Shown in pieces: positions 1-9,506 of a stretch of 33,769 nucleotides of DNA. A program made the position numbers and the translations under genes. Numbering within the stretch: position 1 is the first letter of the stretch; every line of letters starts with the position of its first letter. The notes under the pieces were generated by a model. That model was not told the origin of the DNA, did not search any database, and was given only the letters and a program-made list of their open reading frames with translations. The stretch lies in the NCBI GenBank assembly GCA_027623095.1, contig JAQBVM010000033.1:1-33769 (forward strand), written 5' to 3'. This stretch comes from Verrucomicrobiota bacterium (GTDB lineage Bacteria; Verrucomicrobiota; Verrucomicrobiia; Limisphaerales; SIBE01).

Positions 1-25
1 ACTTCTCGCGAATAGACTGATTGGC

Positions 26-1444
26 TTAAGCTTCCCAACCCGGGCGATTGTGACGCGTCACATACCGATCAGCCTCAGGCAAATCCGTTGATTTCATGTT
101 TGGACCATCCCATCCGATTCGACGGCCTTCACCGACATTGATAGCGACGCATCCAAGTAGGATCACCTCCGCCAGGTAGGCAGCAATGTCGAAGTTTGAG
201 TAAGCGGGTGTTCCGTCTTTCATCATTCGAATCCACTCCTCGACATGTCCCGGCGACCGGGGAATCGATTGAGGAACAGCCTTGCAGGCTTCGTGATCAT
301 TACCGGACACGTAGGTCGTTTCGTCATTCATGACAACGTAGAATTGCGTTCCGTAATCGTCGGGCGAGAACAGCTTCCCTTTCTCTCCAACGATGAGTGC
401 GCCGGCGATGGGCATGGCACCCCGGTTTCGGCCCCGTGTCGGTATCGTGTAGATTTCCCGGGTCAAATCTGAGTTAGGCCGGAGCGGCTCCAAGTCAGCC
501 CCCGGGGTGCCGTCATACCACCAGAACTTAAGCGGAGGCAATCCTTCCCGCTCTGGAAACTCGAACCGCAGCCGAGATGTGAGCGGGAATGTCTCCGGGA
601 ATAACCGCGACGCGACTTCACATTCGATCGCGGTTGGGTAGCCAAGCTTCAATGCGCGAAACGGCATGTTCACTGTGTGGCAAGCCATATCGCCCAACGC
701 GCCCGTTCCAAAATCTTTCCATCCCCGCCATGCAAACGTATGATAAACCCCTTTTTTATAGGGTCGGTAAGCGGCAGGCCCCAGCCAGGCGTCCCAATTG
801 ACCGATTCCGGAACAGGATCCTCGCCTGCGGGACGTTCGATTCCCTGCGGCCAAACGGGACGGTTCGACCAAACGTGAAGTTCCTTGGGATGGCCAATGA
901 CACCTGCTTGGATCACTTCCACGGCGCGCCGCAATCCTGGAGCCGCGCTTCCCTGATTCCCCATCTGTGTCGCGAGCTTCTTTTCCTTGGAAAGATTGCG
1001 CATGATCCGCGCCTCGGCAACCGTCTGCGTCAGAGGCTTTTGGCAGAAACAGTGTTTTCCCATTTTCATGGCGCGAATGCCCGCGACCCCGTGATTGTGA
1101 TCGGGTGTTGAAATGGTAACCGCGTCGAACTCGTTACCGATTTCATCGAACATTTTTCGGTAATCCTGAAACTGTTTTGCTTTCGGGAATTCCGCCGCTT
1201 TCCTAGCCAGCGTGCTCCCCGCCACATCACAGATCGCGACGATATTGCCGCCGGCCTGAGCTGCGGCTTTGCTATCGCTGTCTCCTTTTCCACCGACACC
1301 GATGCAGGCAACGTTGATTATTTCATTCGCGCCCAGAACTCTTCCCACATAGGGAAAAGCGAATCCGGCGGTCCCAACCGCCAGCGAGGTGCGACTAAGG
1401 AACTGACGACGAGTCAGTACTGATTTGTTATGATTTGTTTCCAT
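26..1444 (-). CDS. Gfo/Idh/MocA family oxidoreductase with TAT signal (ORF track starts at 1543; start at 1444 preferred)
   Basis: METNHNKSVLTRRQFLSRTSLAVGTAGFAFP twin-arginine leader; Rossmann-like VACIGVGGKGDSDSKAAAQAG; DAVTISTPDHNHGVAGIRAMKMGKHCFCQKPLTQT, typical of secreted Gfo/Idh/MocA proteins. Confidence 0.93.
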   Translation of the reverse strand: METNHNKSVLTRRQFLSRTSLAVGTAGFAFPYVGRVLGANEIINVACIGVGGKGDSDSKAAAQAGGNIVAICDVAGSTLARKAAEFPKAKQFQDYRKMFDEIGNEFDAVTISTPDHNHGVAGIRAMKMGKHCFCQKPLTQTVAEARIMRNLSKEKKLATQMGNQGSAAPGLRRAVEVIQAGVIGHPKELHVWSNRPVWPQGIERPAGEDPVPESVNWDAWLGPAAYRPYKKGVYHTFAWRGWKDFGTGALGDMACHTVNMPFRALKLGYPTAIECEVASRLFPETFPLTSRLRFEFPEREGLPPLKFWWYDGTPGADLEPLRPNSDLTREIYTIPTRGRNRGAMPIAGALIVGEKGKLFSPDDYGTQFYVVMNDETTYVSGNDHEACKAVPQSIPRSPGHVEEWIRMMKDGTPAYSNFDIAAYLAEVILLGCVAINVGEGRRIGWDGPNMKSTDLPEADRYVTRHNRPGWEA

Positions 1445-1591
1445 ATTTAATTCCGGGGTGAACTGAGCCGTTGTAGCATTTGTCCGAATTCCAACAAGAC
1501 TTTTCAGCACAGTATTTTTCTTTTGATCGAGCGCGCTCCACATTTATTCAATTTCGACCGCAGGATGAGGCGTTTCTCTGGCTTTGATGTT

Positions 1592-1888
1592 TCAGCCTGC
1601 TTGGATCAGATCACGGAGTGTTTCAATGACGTCCATTCGTCGAAAGGGCTTGGCAATTGTTCGATCCGCCCCCATCTTGCGCGCGAGCCTTAGATAGTTG
1701 TCCCCGTGAATCCGTCCGCCTCCCGAAAGCGCAACAATCTTCACGTTACGCGCGTCTTTTCTGAGCGCTAAAATCGTTTCCAAACCATCCATCTCCGGCA
1801 TTAGAATATCCACGAACAGTATATCGGCGGGCTTGCGCCGGTATTGGAGAAGCGCTTGGACTCCGTTAGCCGCTTCGGCAACTTCATA
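1592..1888 (-). pseudogene. Truncated response-regulator receiver domain (N-terminal part missing)
   Basis: Frame reads YEVAEAANGVQALLQYRRKPADILFVDILMPEMDGLETILALRKDARNVKIVALSGGG...GADRTIAKPFRRMDVIETLRDL; an in-frame TGA lies immediately 5' of YEV, so the VDD acidic-pocket part of REC is absent. Confidence 0.8.
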
Positions 1889-2890
1889 TCAACGCGTAGA
1901 GCACATCGCCAACCACAAGAATCTCTTCCGCGCCTCCCGTGCTCCCGTGCACCTGAGTCACTTCACCCGAATTTGCGTCCCGACGGCTGATCGGCGCGTT
2001 GATCGAGAGCGTGACAAAAACAGAATCCTTCACCGCCACCAGCCGTCGCGTCAATTGCGTGGGTCCGGACTTCAGCGGCCACAACTGGCTGTGCCATTTC
2101 TCGATCGGTTTCTGCCAGAGCACGACGCCATTGAACGCGTCACGGGCGATCAGCGACCATTTGGAAGGCATGAGAATCGAAACGCGCGATCCCTCATCCA
2201 TGATATAAAACGCTTTTCCGTCTGCTGAAACCATCGCGCTCAAGCTCGACATGCGGTCGTGATGACGCGACCACCGCGGACTTCCAAGCCACTGCAACCG
2301 TTCCGGCGGCGCGACGACTGTATCGTGCGAAACCGCGTTCCCTTTCGCGTCGTAGAAAAACGGGTCCACTCGTCGATGCCGTCCGGACGGGGCTTGACAA
2401 ACTTTGTCCACCGCCCGTCCTTGCGAACCAATGCGACGCCTTCAGGCACGAGAACACGATCGATTTCTTGCGGAGAAAACTCTCCGAGATTTTCCGCGAC
2501 AAAAAGGTTCACCATGTTATCGACGAACGGTAATTGGCCACGCTCCGCCCTGTCTAACGTCACCGACCCATGAACGCCATTGTCCCGAATGGATTTCCGA
2601 ACGGCGTCGTTATTTGCTTCATCTGTCGCCAAGCCGTGAACCATGAACCTCCCGGAGTTGTGCAGCGCAGTAAGAAGCCCGGCATTCCCGGGACCCAGAT
2701 ACACGGCAAATCCGCCTGACACACCGGCAGTGTTCAGAATGGTTTCCGTCTCCTGATCAACGCTGGCAGCGCCGCACTTCCCATCGCCGAGGAAAGCGAA
2801 GAGGAAAATAACCCAAACCGAAAAAAGAAATCGCCCGGAAACGAGGGTGCGCGAATCGGAGAATCGCAAAGAAGGATTCATGTCCCGCAT
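1884..2890 (-). pseudogene. SAM-methyltransferase-like / PQQ beta-propeller-like secreted protein, frameshifted near 2356-2362 and truncated at the 3' end
   Basis: ORF 2240..2890 (signal-like N-terminus; methyltransferase-like ...GQLPFVDNMVNLFVAENLGEFSPQEIDRVLVPEGVALVRKDGRWTKFVKPRPDGIDEWTRF) continues in another frame as FYDAKGNAVSHDTVVAPPERLQWLGSPRWSRHHDRMSSLSAMVSADGKAFYIMDEG (ORF 1884..2411), ending abruptly at GDVLYALI*. Confidence 0.8.
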
Positions 2891-3085
2891 ATATCACAAT
2901 GCAGCGGACTTGCGCCACTCCAATTCTCGGGCCTGCGCCGGCGGGCGCGTCTGAATGAGGACACGCCTGAACGGCTGCTTCTTCTTCGAATTGAGGAGAG
3001 GAGCGCGGAGGCTGGTGATTCCAGGAGAACTATTGAGAGTAAACGCTGCACCTGGTAGGATTCGAGTTTCAGCCCCCTGCGGTCG

Positions 3086-3255
3086 GGTGGGGCGACACTC
3101 CGTGGAGCCCTGCTCAATCTTGAGGCGAAAATCCCGAACGAGTAGGCACAATGGAAACACCAAGATATCCAAGCAATCCGGCGTTTCCACAGCTCCGATT
3201 TGCAAGACACCCTTCCCACAAGGAGATATCAGGCTCCACAGAGTGCCGCCCCACC
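3086..3255. repeat. Palindromic repeat family 1, copy A (long form)
   Basis: Left arm GGTGGGGCGACACTCCGTGGAGCCCTG; right arm ATCAGGCTCCACAGAGTGCCGCCCCACC; core AGGCACAATGGAAACACC...CAATCCGGCGTTTCCACAGCTCCGATTTGCA shared with copy B. Confidence 0.85.
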
Positions 3256-3261
3256 GTCCCG

Positions 3262-4020
3262 TTAGCGGAGTTCCCTGATTTTGACATTGCGAAACGCGGC
3301 GGGATGGTCGTGGTGCTGCAATACGATATGCCCGGGGCCCTTTCGTCCGAAACCCGGCACTTTGCGAAACTTTGTCGTTTCGACCCTCGCAAGCAGTTCA
3401 TCCGATCCCAACTCATATTCCAGCAACTTGCCGCCGTTCAGCCAATGCTCCACATGCATTCCGTTCACAACGATACGGATGTGATTCCATTCGCCCGGCG
3501 GTTTGAGGTGCTTATTCTTTGGGGCATAGAGAAGGTAAAGAGAGCCGGTTGAACTGAGTTGCCAGCCGTCCTTTTGCTCCATGGCGGCGTCGTCCATGAT
3601 CTGAAACTCCGGCCCTACAGCCTCCAGGGCGTAATGGTGCTTTTCGGCTTCCGACAAGTCTGGCTGAAATAGAGGGCTTAACCATTCGGGTTGGACCAAA
3701 TACTTCACACCGCTGTTGCCATTTTCGAGGATCCTGTAATCGAGTTCCAATTCAAAATTTGAATAGCGTTGGTCTGTCCAAATATCTCCTCCCTCGCCGT
3801 CGCTCAGTGTCTGAAGCGAATGGTCCTGAACATTCCAACTCTGAGACGGAAACGGAAGCCCGCGAGCGCCTTGCCAGCCGGTGACCGTCTCACCATCAAA
3901 GAGCAGCTTCCAGCCTGCTTTCCGTTCCGCGTCGCTGAGTTGGTTTGGCTCGATCGCCGTCGCGGCGGCGCAAAGCGTGATCGCCGTAATCCAAATCCAG
4001 TCTTGTCTGATGGAGGTCAT
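3262..4020 (-). CDS. DUF1080 (3-keto-disaccharide hydrolase-like) secreted protein
   Basis: LSDAERKAGWKLLFDGETVTGWQG...WTDQRYSNFELELDYRILENGNSGVKYLV...GEWNHIRIVVNGMHVEHWLNGGKLLEYEL. Confidence 0.9.
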   Translation of the reverse strand: MTSIRQDWIWITAITLCAAATAIEPNQLSDAERKAGWKLLFDGETVTGWQGARGLPFPSQSWNVQDHSLQTLSDGEGGDIWTDQRYSNFELELDYRILENGNSGVKYLVQPEWLSPLFQPDLSEAEKHHYALEAVGPEFQIMDDAAMEQKDGWQLSSTGSLYLLYAPKNKHLKPPGEWNHIRIVVNGMHVEHWLNGGKLLEYELGSDELLARVETTKFRKVPGFGRKGPGHIVLQHHDHPAAFRNVKIRELR

Positions 4021-4079
4021 AATAAACGATGTCGGTTCAGCGAGAGCAATTCGGAGGGAATCGAGATCTCGCCAATGAT

Positions 4080-6302
4080 TTATGGAATCCGTGTTTGAAC
4101 TTCCCCCGGGTGATACGAACGGTTCGCGCGCTTCTCCACGTCTTCGCGATAAAATGCGACATCCTTGAATTCGCGATCGACATAGCGTTGAGCCTGATCA
4201 TTGAAGTGCGGCGAAGCCGGGTCGCCACTTTGGCCGCCGGCCAGCATGCTCTTCGCACTGACGCGATCGCCAAATTCGACCACCGCCACGAAACTGTTGC
4301 CTGACGTGCCGTAAATGCGTTTTGTACCCGGGTAGCTCTGCGCGCCGAACGACGCAAGCGCCCCCCAATCTCCCGAAGCCATTCCCACTGGCAGACTCGG
4401 TGCGTTATCATTGAAAGAGCTGTTCAATTCACCGGACAACCGCTGATAGCGATTAATCTCACCCCAGGGCGTGTTCCACTCACCGAAATCGGAATCGAGC
4501 ATGCTGACGGTTGCCGCGAAAATACGCAGCCGCTCCTCGTGTGGCGAATCGGTTCCAAAATAGTTGATCAGGTCCATGCCTCGCAGACCGTTCGGGTTTG
4601 CTCCCTCGTCTTTGTAGCGCTTTCCGTAGAAGTGGGCGAGTGACATCGCCACGGAATTCGCGGACGCGCGGAAATCCGAGGCGCGGAGCACGTCAATGGC
4701 TTTGGCGAGCCGCGCATCGTCTCGCCCCGATTCATCATACGCTTGAATCAGGCCCGGAATGAGCTTCTCGAATCCAGGCAGGTATGGGTCGTAGGCAAGC
4801 TCGATGAGTGAATCGAGCGTGAGATCCGTGGCATTGGCAAGCTGACGCACCGCGTGAATGCCACGGAAGTTCTCCCTGTCCGGCGCCATATAAACAGGAT
4901 AATCCTCGCGCTTCGGGCTGTCCCCGCCCGCAGCGGTGAAGGGTGTCGAATTGCAGTTCTGTATCCACCCGTTGGACGGATTGAGGACGGTGACAATCTC
5001 GTCCACCGTGTGCAACCCGGTCCAGTCGGTCGCCGGGTTACTGCCATCGACGGGTTTTGAGTAATCGAATTGCGGATCGCGGCGCGGCACGAAATCGCCG
5101 TGGTAGTAGGCGATGTTGCCCTCTGAGTCCGCATAGACGGTGTTGTTTGATGAATTGGTGCGGATGTCCATCATCTTGCGGAAACTCTCGTGACCGTTCT
5201 GCTTGGTCCGGACATACGACTGCCTCAGCGCGTTCACCGGATCCCAGTTGATTCGGGTTGCAACCCACTTGCCGTTGAGCATGTGAGTTATCGGCCCGTG
5301 ATGCGTGTGATACGTCGGAAAGGTACGCTCCGCCATCCGGTTGCCATCCTTGTATTTCAAAGTGACCTCGGAGACTCGCACCGGACGCAATTTATCGCCG
5401 TAGCGGTACATTAACTTTCCGTTTTCCTCGACCACGTCCTCAATGAAATCGTCCATGAAATCGACATCCGTTGAAGTGTGCATCCAGCCTGTGTTTTCGT
5501 TGAAACCCTGGTACACGAAGAACTGGCCCCAAGTGACGGCGCCATAGGCGTTCAAGCCCTCCTCGCTGACTACATGCACTTCGCCGCGGAAGAAAAACGT
5601 GGTGTGCGGATTGATCAACAGCATTGCTTTCCCGGACTTTGTTCGTTTGCCCGAGATTGCGAATCCGTTTGACCCGATCGGGTTCTCGTAACCCGAGTAA
5701 CTGGCTCTCGCGGCAGCCACCGTTTTGGCATCGATTGAGAGGCCTTTTCCATAAAATGCCTCGATTCCTTCCACCGGAATCTGCTCGATATCCCCGCCGA
5801 TCGAGCCTTCGAAAAAGAACATTGGCATCCAGGGCTCGAATCGAGTCAGCAGCTTCGGATTCACCTCCGGATGCGACGCGAGGTAGTAATTGAGGCCGTC
5901 GGCGAACGCCTTGCAGAGTTCCTTGAGCCAGTCCGGGGCAGAATCGTAGGCCGTCCTGGCGTCGTCTTCAGTCATGTAGAGATGCGCCCTGAGATCGCTG
6001 AAGATTGCTTTTTCTCCCTCAACTTCCGCGAGCCGGCCCGTCGCCCAGACGTAGTTCCGTTCAACGCGAGGGAAATCGTCTTCAGCCTGCGCATAAAGAA
6101 GACCGAACACCGTATCCGCGTCCGTCTTGGCATAAATGTGCGGCACGCCGAAATCGTCGCGAATGATCGTCACGTTTCGAGCCCGCGCGGCTAGACGCGC
6201 GAGCTCCGGGTTGTGCGAGATATTTCTTCCCGTGGTGCAGGATGAAAAGACTAGAAAAGTGATGCCTAATGCCAGGCAGCGGAAGTCAGGTTTGAATTTC
6301 AT
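4080..6302 (-). CDS. Penicillin acylase / acyl-homoserine-lactone acylase family Ntn-hydrolase, putative lipoprotein (ORF track starts at 6338; start at 6302 preferred)
   Basis: Lipobox-like LVFSSC; VTIIRDDFGVPHIYAKTDADTVFGLLYAQAEDDF; autoprocessing site NPIGSNGFAISGKRTKSGKAMLLINPH with Ser after Gly; WGQFFVYQGFNENTGWMHT. Confidence 0.93.
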   Translation of the reverse strand: MKFKPDFRCLALGITFLVFSSCTTGRNISHNPELARLAARARNVTIIRDDFGVPHIYAKTDADTVFGLLYAQAEDDFPRVERNYVWATGRLAEVEGEKAIFSDLRAHLYMTEDDARTAYDSAPDWLKELCKAFADGLNYYLASHPEVNPKLLTRFEPWMPMFFFEGSIGGDIEQIPVEGIEAFYGKGLSIDAKTVAAARASYSGYENPIGSNGFAISGKRTKSGKAMLLINPHTTFFFRGEVHVVSEEGLNAYGAVTWGQFFVYQGFNENTGWMHTSTDVDFMDDFIEDVVEENGKLMYRYGDKLRPVRVSEVTLKYKDGNRMAERTFPTYHTHHGPITHMLNGKWVATRINWDPVNALRQSYVRTKQNGHESFRKMMDIRTNSSNNTVYADSEGNIAYYHGDFVPRRDPQFDYSKPVDGSNPATDWTGLHTVDEIVTVLNPSNGWIQNCNSTPFTAAGGDSPKREDYPVYMAPDRENFRGIHAVRQLANATDLTLDSLIELAYDPYLPGFEKLIPGLIQAYDESGRDDARLAKAIDVLRASDFRASANSVAMSLAHFYGKRYKDEGANPNGLRGMDLINYFGTDSPHEERLRIFAATVSMLDSDFGEWNTPWGEINRYQRLSGELNSSFNDNAPSLPVGMASGDWGALASFGAQSYPGTKRIYGTSGNSFVAVVEFGDRVSAKSMLAGGQSGDPASPHFNDQAQRYVDREFKDVAFYREDVEKRANRSYHPGEVQTRIP

Positions 6303-6318
6303 AGGGACTTCGCGGAAT

Positions 6319-7776
6319 TCACAACGAGTATTCACCAAACAGATCGTGATCCGGCCAATGCTCCACGGAATCGGCGGCTTGATGAAGCAAACCGTCGATA
6401 TCGCCGTAAGAAAGTCCGGACGGATCGTTCCGTTGATTGAAAAGCGCGCACCAATTCAGGTTGCCACGCCATCGCCGCACCAACAGGGTATGAGTTCCAG
6501 GCAGACTGCCGTTGTGCCAGGTATTCCTTTTTCCATCTCCCCAATCTCGGACACTCCAGCCGCAACCATAATATGCGTCTCCCAGTGTGTAATTTTCCCG
6601 GTTGATGTTTTCTGGAAGCGCGAACGCCTTTACAACCATTGGAGCACTTAAGAACGGGCATTCTTCAGGAGTATCGAAGGCTGCGGCGAACCGAACCAAA
6701 TCGACAGCCGAAGCGAGCCAACCGCCGTGGGCGTCCATATTCTCCAAATTCCAAGCGCCATAGGGTGACGGAACCATGTTCATCCCGGCGTCAAAGACCG
6801 ATTGTCCTTTGTCCTCGGATCGATAAGTCACTTCGTCGGCAAATCGATGTTCTTTCAGAGTGCGTCCCAAGACGGGGCGCTTGATTTTGAGCGGCACGAA
6901 TACTTTTCGACGAACATATGCCTCGTAGGAAATCCCGGAAACACATTCGATAATATGTCCCAAGAGACTATATCCGAAATTGCTGTAAGAGTAGGTGGAT
7001 CCCGGCTCGTGCTGCAGGGGACGCGCAGCCATGTAGGTTTTGACGTCGTATTTTGTGATGGGCAACGGGATTCCGAGTTCCACGGAGACTGCGAGATCGC
7101 GAAACATTGGGTCAAACGCCGTGTTTCGATTCCATCCTCCCAAATGTTGCAGAAGGTTTTGGATTGTAACTCGGTCCAATTCAGGCGTTCGGTTCTGTCC
7201 CTCGGATGTTGAAAGATCAAGAAGACCGGTAATCGGTGTCGAAAGCTTCACCACATCGTCCTGAACCAATCGGAGCATCGCCATCGCGGTCAGCGGTTTG
7301 GAAACGCTTGCGATGCGGAACAATGATGTTGGCGCAACCGTTAACCCTTTTTCGATTTGGGGATTCGCGTATCCTTTGGCAACCATCAATTTGCCTTCGC
7401 GGGTCACGGCCAAAGATCCCGCGCTGATGTCTCGGTCAATCATGAACCGCCGCATTGTGTCGTCGAAGGCCGATAGCTCGGGAACGGTTTGGCCCGTCGT
7501 GACCAAGTTAGCCGCTTTGCCTGCGGATTCCACCCGGTCCGCCGCCATCGCGATGTAGGGCCGGATAAAAGCCGCCACGCCGATCGATCCAAGAAATCGT
7601 CGGCGCGAGAGGGGAAATGGGTTACCGCGAAATTGGGAGGGTGAGGCTCCCGCCGAAACCTGGAATCCAATTGAGAATGGGTTCGGCGGGAGCCTCACCC
7701 TCCCAACGGAAGGCATCCGCTGGCCTGTGGATCGATTTTCTTCTGAAGCTGTAGTCGGAAGAACTGTGGGATTCAT
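6319..7776 (-). CDS. Serine hydrolase, class C beta-lactamase-like, with TAT-like signal (start uncertain; ORF track starts at 7809)
   Basis: SRRRFLGSIGVAAF leader; SVSK (SxxK); YSYSNFGYSLLG (YxN); WHNGSLPGTHTLLVRR third motif. Confidence 0.9.
   Translation of the reverse strand: MNPTVLPTTASEENRSTGQRMPSVGRVRLPPNPFSIGFQVSAGASPSQFRGNPFPLSRRRFLGSIGVAAFIRPYIAMAADRVESAGKAANLVTTGQTVPELSAFDDTMRRFMIDRDISAGSLAVTREGKLMVAKGYANPQIEKGLTVAPTSLFRIASVSKPLTAMAMLRLVQDDVVKLSTPITGLLDLSTSEGQNRTPELDRVTIQNLLQHLGGWNRNTAFDPMFRDLAVSVELGIPLPITKYDVKTYMAARPLQHEPGSTYSYSNFGYSLLGHIIECVSGISYEAYVRRKVFVPLKIKRPVLGRTLKEHRFADEVTYRSEDKGQSVFDAGMNMVPSPYGAWNLENMDAHGGWLASAVDLVRFAAAFDTPEECPFLSAPMVVKAFALPENINRENYTLGDAYYGCGWSVRDWGDGKRNTWHNGSLPGTHTLLVRRWRGNLNWCALFNQRNDPSGLSYGDIDGLLHQAADSVEHWPDHDLFGEYSL
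7635..7704. repeat. Palindromic repeat family 2, complete copy inside the serine-hydrolase N-terminal coding region
   Basis: Perfect 23-bp inverted arms GGGAGGGTGAGGCTCCCGCCGAA (7635-7657) and TTCGGCGGGAGCCTCACCCTCCC (7682-7704), 24-nt spacer. Confidence 0.93.
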
Positions 7777-7874
7777 GGTTTCAGAGCACAGCATTTCAAA
7801 GCGAAACAATCAACCCTGCCGATCGGACCTCGGTTGATCACTCTCGGCTTGTTGTCTGCCGCGAGACTGATACC

Positions 7875-9488
7875 GTGCGCACCTTTGTGAGTATTGTGAA
7901 GGAAATTCAGAAACGTCGAACGTTTGCGATAATCTCGCATCCGGACGCCGGGAAAACGACCCTTACTGAGAAGCTCTTGCTCTACGGTGGGGCGGTGCAA
8001 CTGGCAGGTTCGGTCACGGCGCGCAAGAACCAGCGGGCAACGACCTCGGACTGGATGGAACTGGAACGGAAGCGCGGGATTTCGATCAGTTCCACCGTTC
8101 TCCAGTTTGAGTATGACGGATATTTGATCAATCTTTTGGACACTCCCGGTCACAAGGATTTCTCCGAGGACACGTATCGAGTGCTAACGGCGGTCGATTC
8201 TGTGGTCATGGTGATCGATTCCGCGAAGGGCATTGAAACACAAACTCGGAAGCTGTTCGACGTCTGCCGCCAACGCGGAGTGCCTATCTTCACGTTTATG
8301 AACAAGTGCGACCGGCCGATGCGAGAACCGCTCACGCTGCTCGACGAACTGGAGAGCGTCCTCGGGATCGGCGCGTTTCCCGTCAATTGGCCGATTGGCA
8401 CCGGATTCGATTTCAAGGGGGTTTATGACCGCCGGACGAAACAGGTCTATTTGTTCGAGCGGACGGTGGGCGGGCAATACCGCGCCCCGGTGACCATTGG
8501 CGGTTTCGACGATCCGATCATTCGGAATCGGCTGGACCCGGAAACGCATATCAAGGTGGCAGAGGAACTCGAAATGCTGGAAATGGCCGGAGAATCGTTC
8601 GATGAAACTTCGGTTCTCGAAGGAAAATCGACGCCCGTGTTCTTTGGAAGCGGGGTGAACAACTTCGGTGTTCAACTTCTGCTCGACGGTTTCCTCAAGC
8701 ATTCGCCGCCGCCGAGACCGCGCGTGATGGCGGGCACGACGATTGCACCCGATCACTCGGTGTTCTCGGGCTTCATCTTCAAGATCCAGGCAAACATGGA
8801 CCCGAAACACCGGGACCGAATCGCGTTCATGCGCGTTTGCTCCGGGAAGTTCGAGCGCGACATGGTCGTGAATCATCCGCGATCCGCTAAGAAGGTGCGC
8901 CTTGCGAGTTCGCACAAACTGTTTGGGAACGACCGTGAAATCGTGAATGAAGCTTTTCCGGGAGACATCATTGGACTCGTGGGAATGCCGGATTTCGGAA
9001 TCGGAGATACACTGACGACCGATCCGGCGATTCGTTACCGCGAGATTCCACGGTTTACACCCGAATCATTCGCGTATCTTCATAATTCGAACACATCCAA
9101 GTTCAAGCAGTTCCGGCAGGGACTCGATCAACTTCTCCAGGAGGGTGTGATTCAGGTTCTGTATCTTAGAAATGCGGCGGCACGAGTGCCGCTGCTGGCG
9201 GCGGTCGGACCGCTGCAATTTGAAGTGGTTCAGTACCGCCTGGAAGCCGAATACGGGGCCGCGTCTCGCGTGGAATCGGCGCCCTGGTCCGTTATGCGAT
9301 GGCTTCCTTCCGGCCTCGAGGACTCAGAGCTGGACGCGCTATCGCTTCCAACGGGCGCGCGGATTGCGATCGATATGGGCGAGAATCCCGTAGTTCTGTT
9401 CTCGAACGAATGGTCGGCAAACTACTTTGCCGAAACAAATCGAACGATCCCGTTGTCGGCGCTTGCCGCGTCCGCCGCGGATGAGTGA
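7875..9488 (+). CDS. prfC: Peptide chain release factor 3 (RF3), GTG start
   Basis: RRTFAIISHPDAGKTTLTEKLLLYGGAVQLAGSVTARKNQRATTSDWMELERKRGISISSTVLQFEY...LLDTPGHKDFSEDTYRVLTAVDSVVMVIDSAKGIE...FMNKCDR; length and motifs match RF3. Confidence 0.97.
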   Translation: MRTFVSIVKEIQKRRTFAIISHPDAGKTTLTEKLLLYGGAVQLAGSVTARKNQRATTSDWMELERKRGISISSTVLQFEYDGYLINLLDTPGHKDFSEDTYRVLTAVDSVVMVIDSAKGIETQTRKLFDVCRQRGVPIFTFMNKCDRPMREPLTLLDELESVLGIGAFPVNWPIGTGFDFKGVYDRRTKQVYLFERTVGGQYRAPVTIGGFDDPIIRNRLDPETHIKVAEELEMLEMAGESFDETSVLEGKSTPVFFGSGVNNFGVQLLLDGFLKHSPPPRPRVMAGTTIAPDHSVFSGFIFKIQANMDPKHRDRIAFMRVCSGKFERDMVVNHPRSAKKVRLASSHKLFGNDREIVNEAFPGDIIGLVGMPDFGIGDTLTTDPAIRYREIPRFTPESFAYLHNSNTSKFKQFRQGLDQLLQEGVIQVLYLRNAAARVPLLAAVGPLQFEVVQYRLEAEYGAASRVESAPWSVMRWLPSGLEDSELDALSLPTGARIAIDMGENPVVLFSNEWSANYFAETNRTIPLSALAASAADE

Positions 9489-9506
9489 GGTTGAGAGTGT
9501 TTTTCG

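Noticed and set aside
8184-8915. 243-aa minus-strand ORF
   Set aside because: Antisense shadow of the prfC coding sequence; RF3 motifs on the plus strand are decisive.
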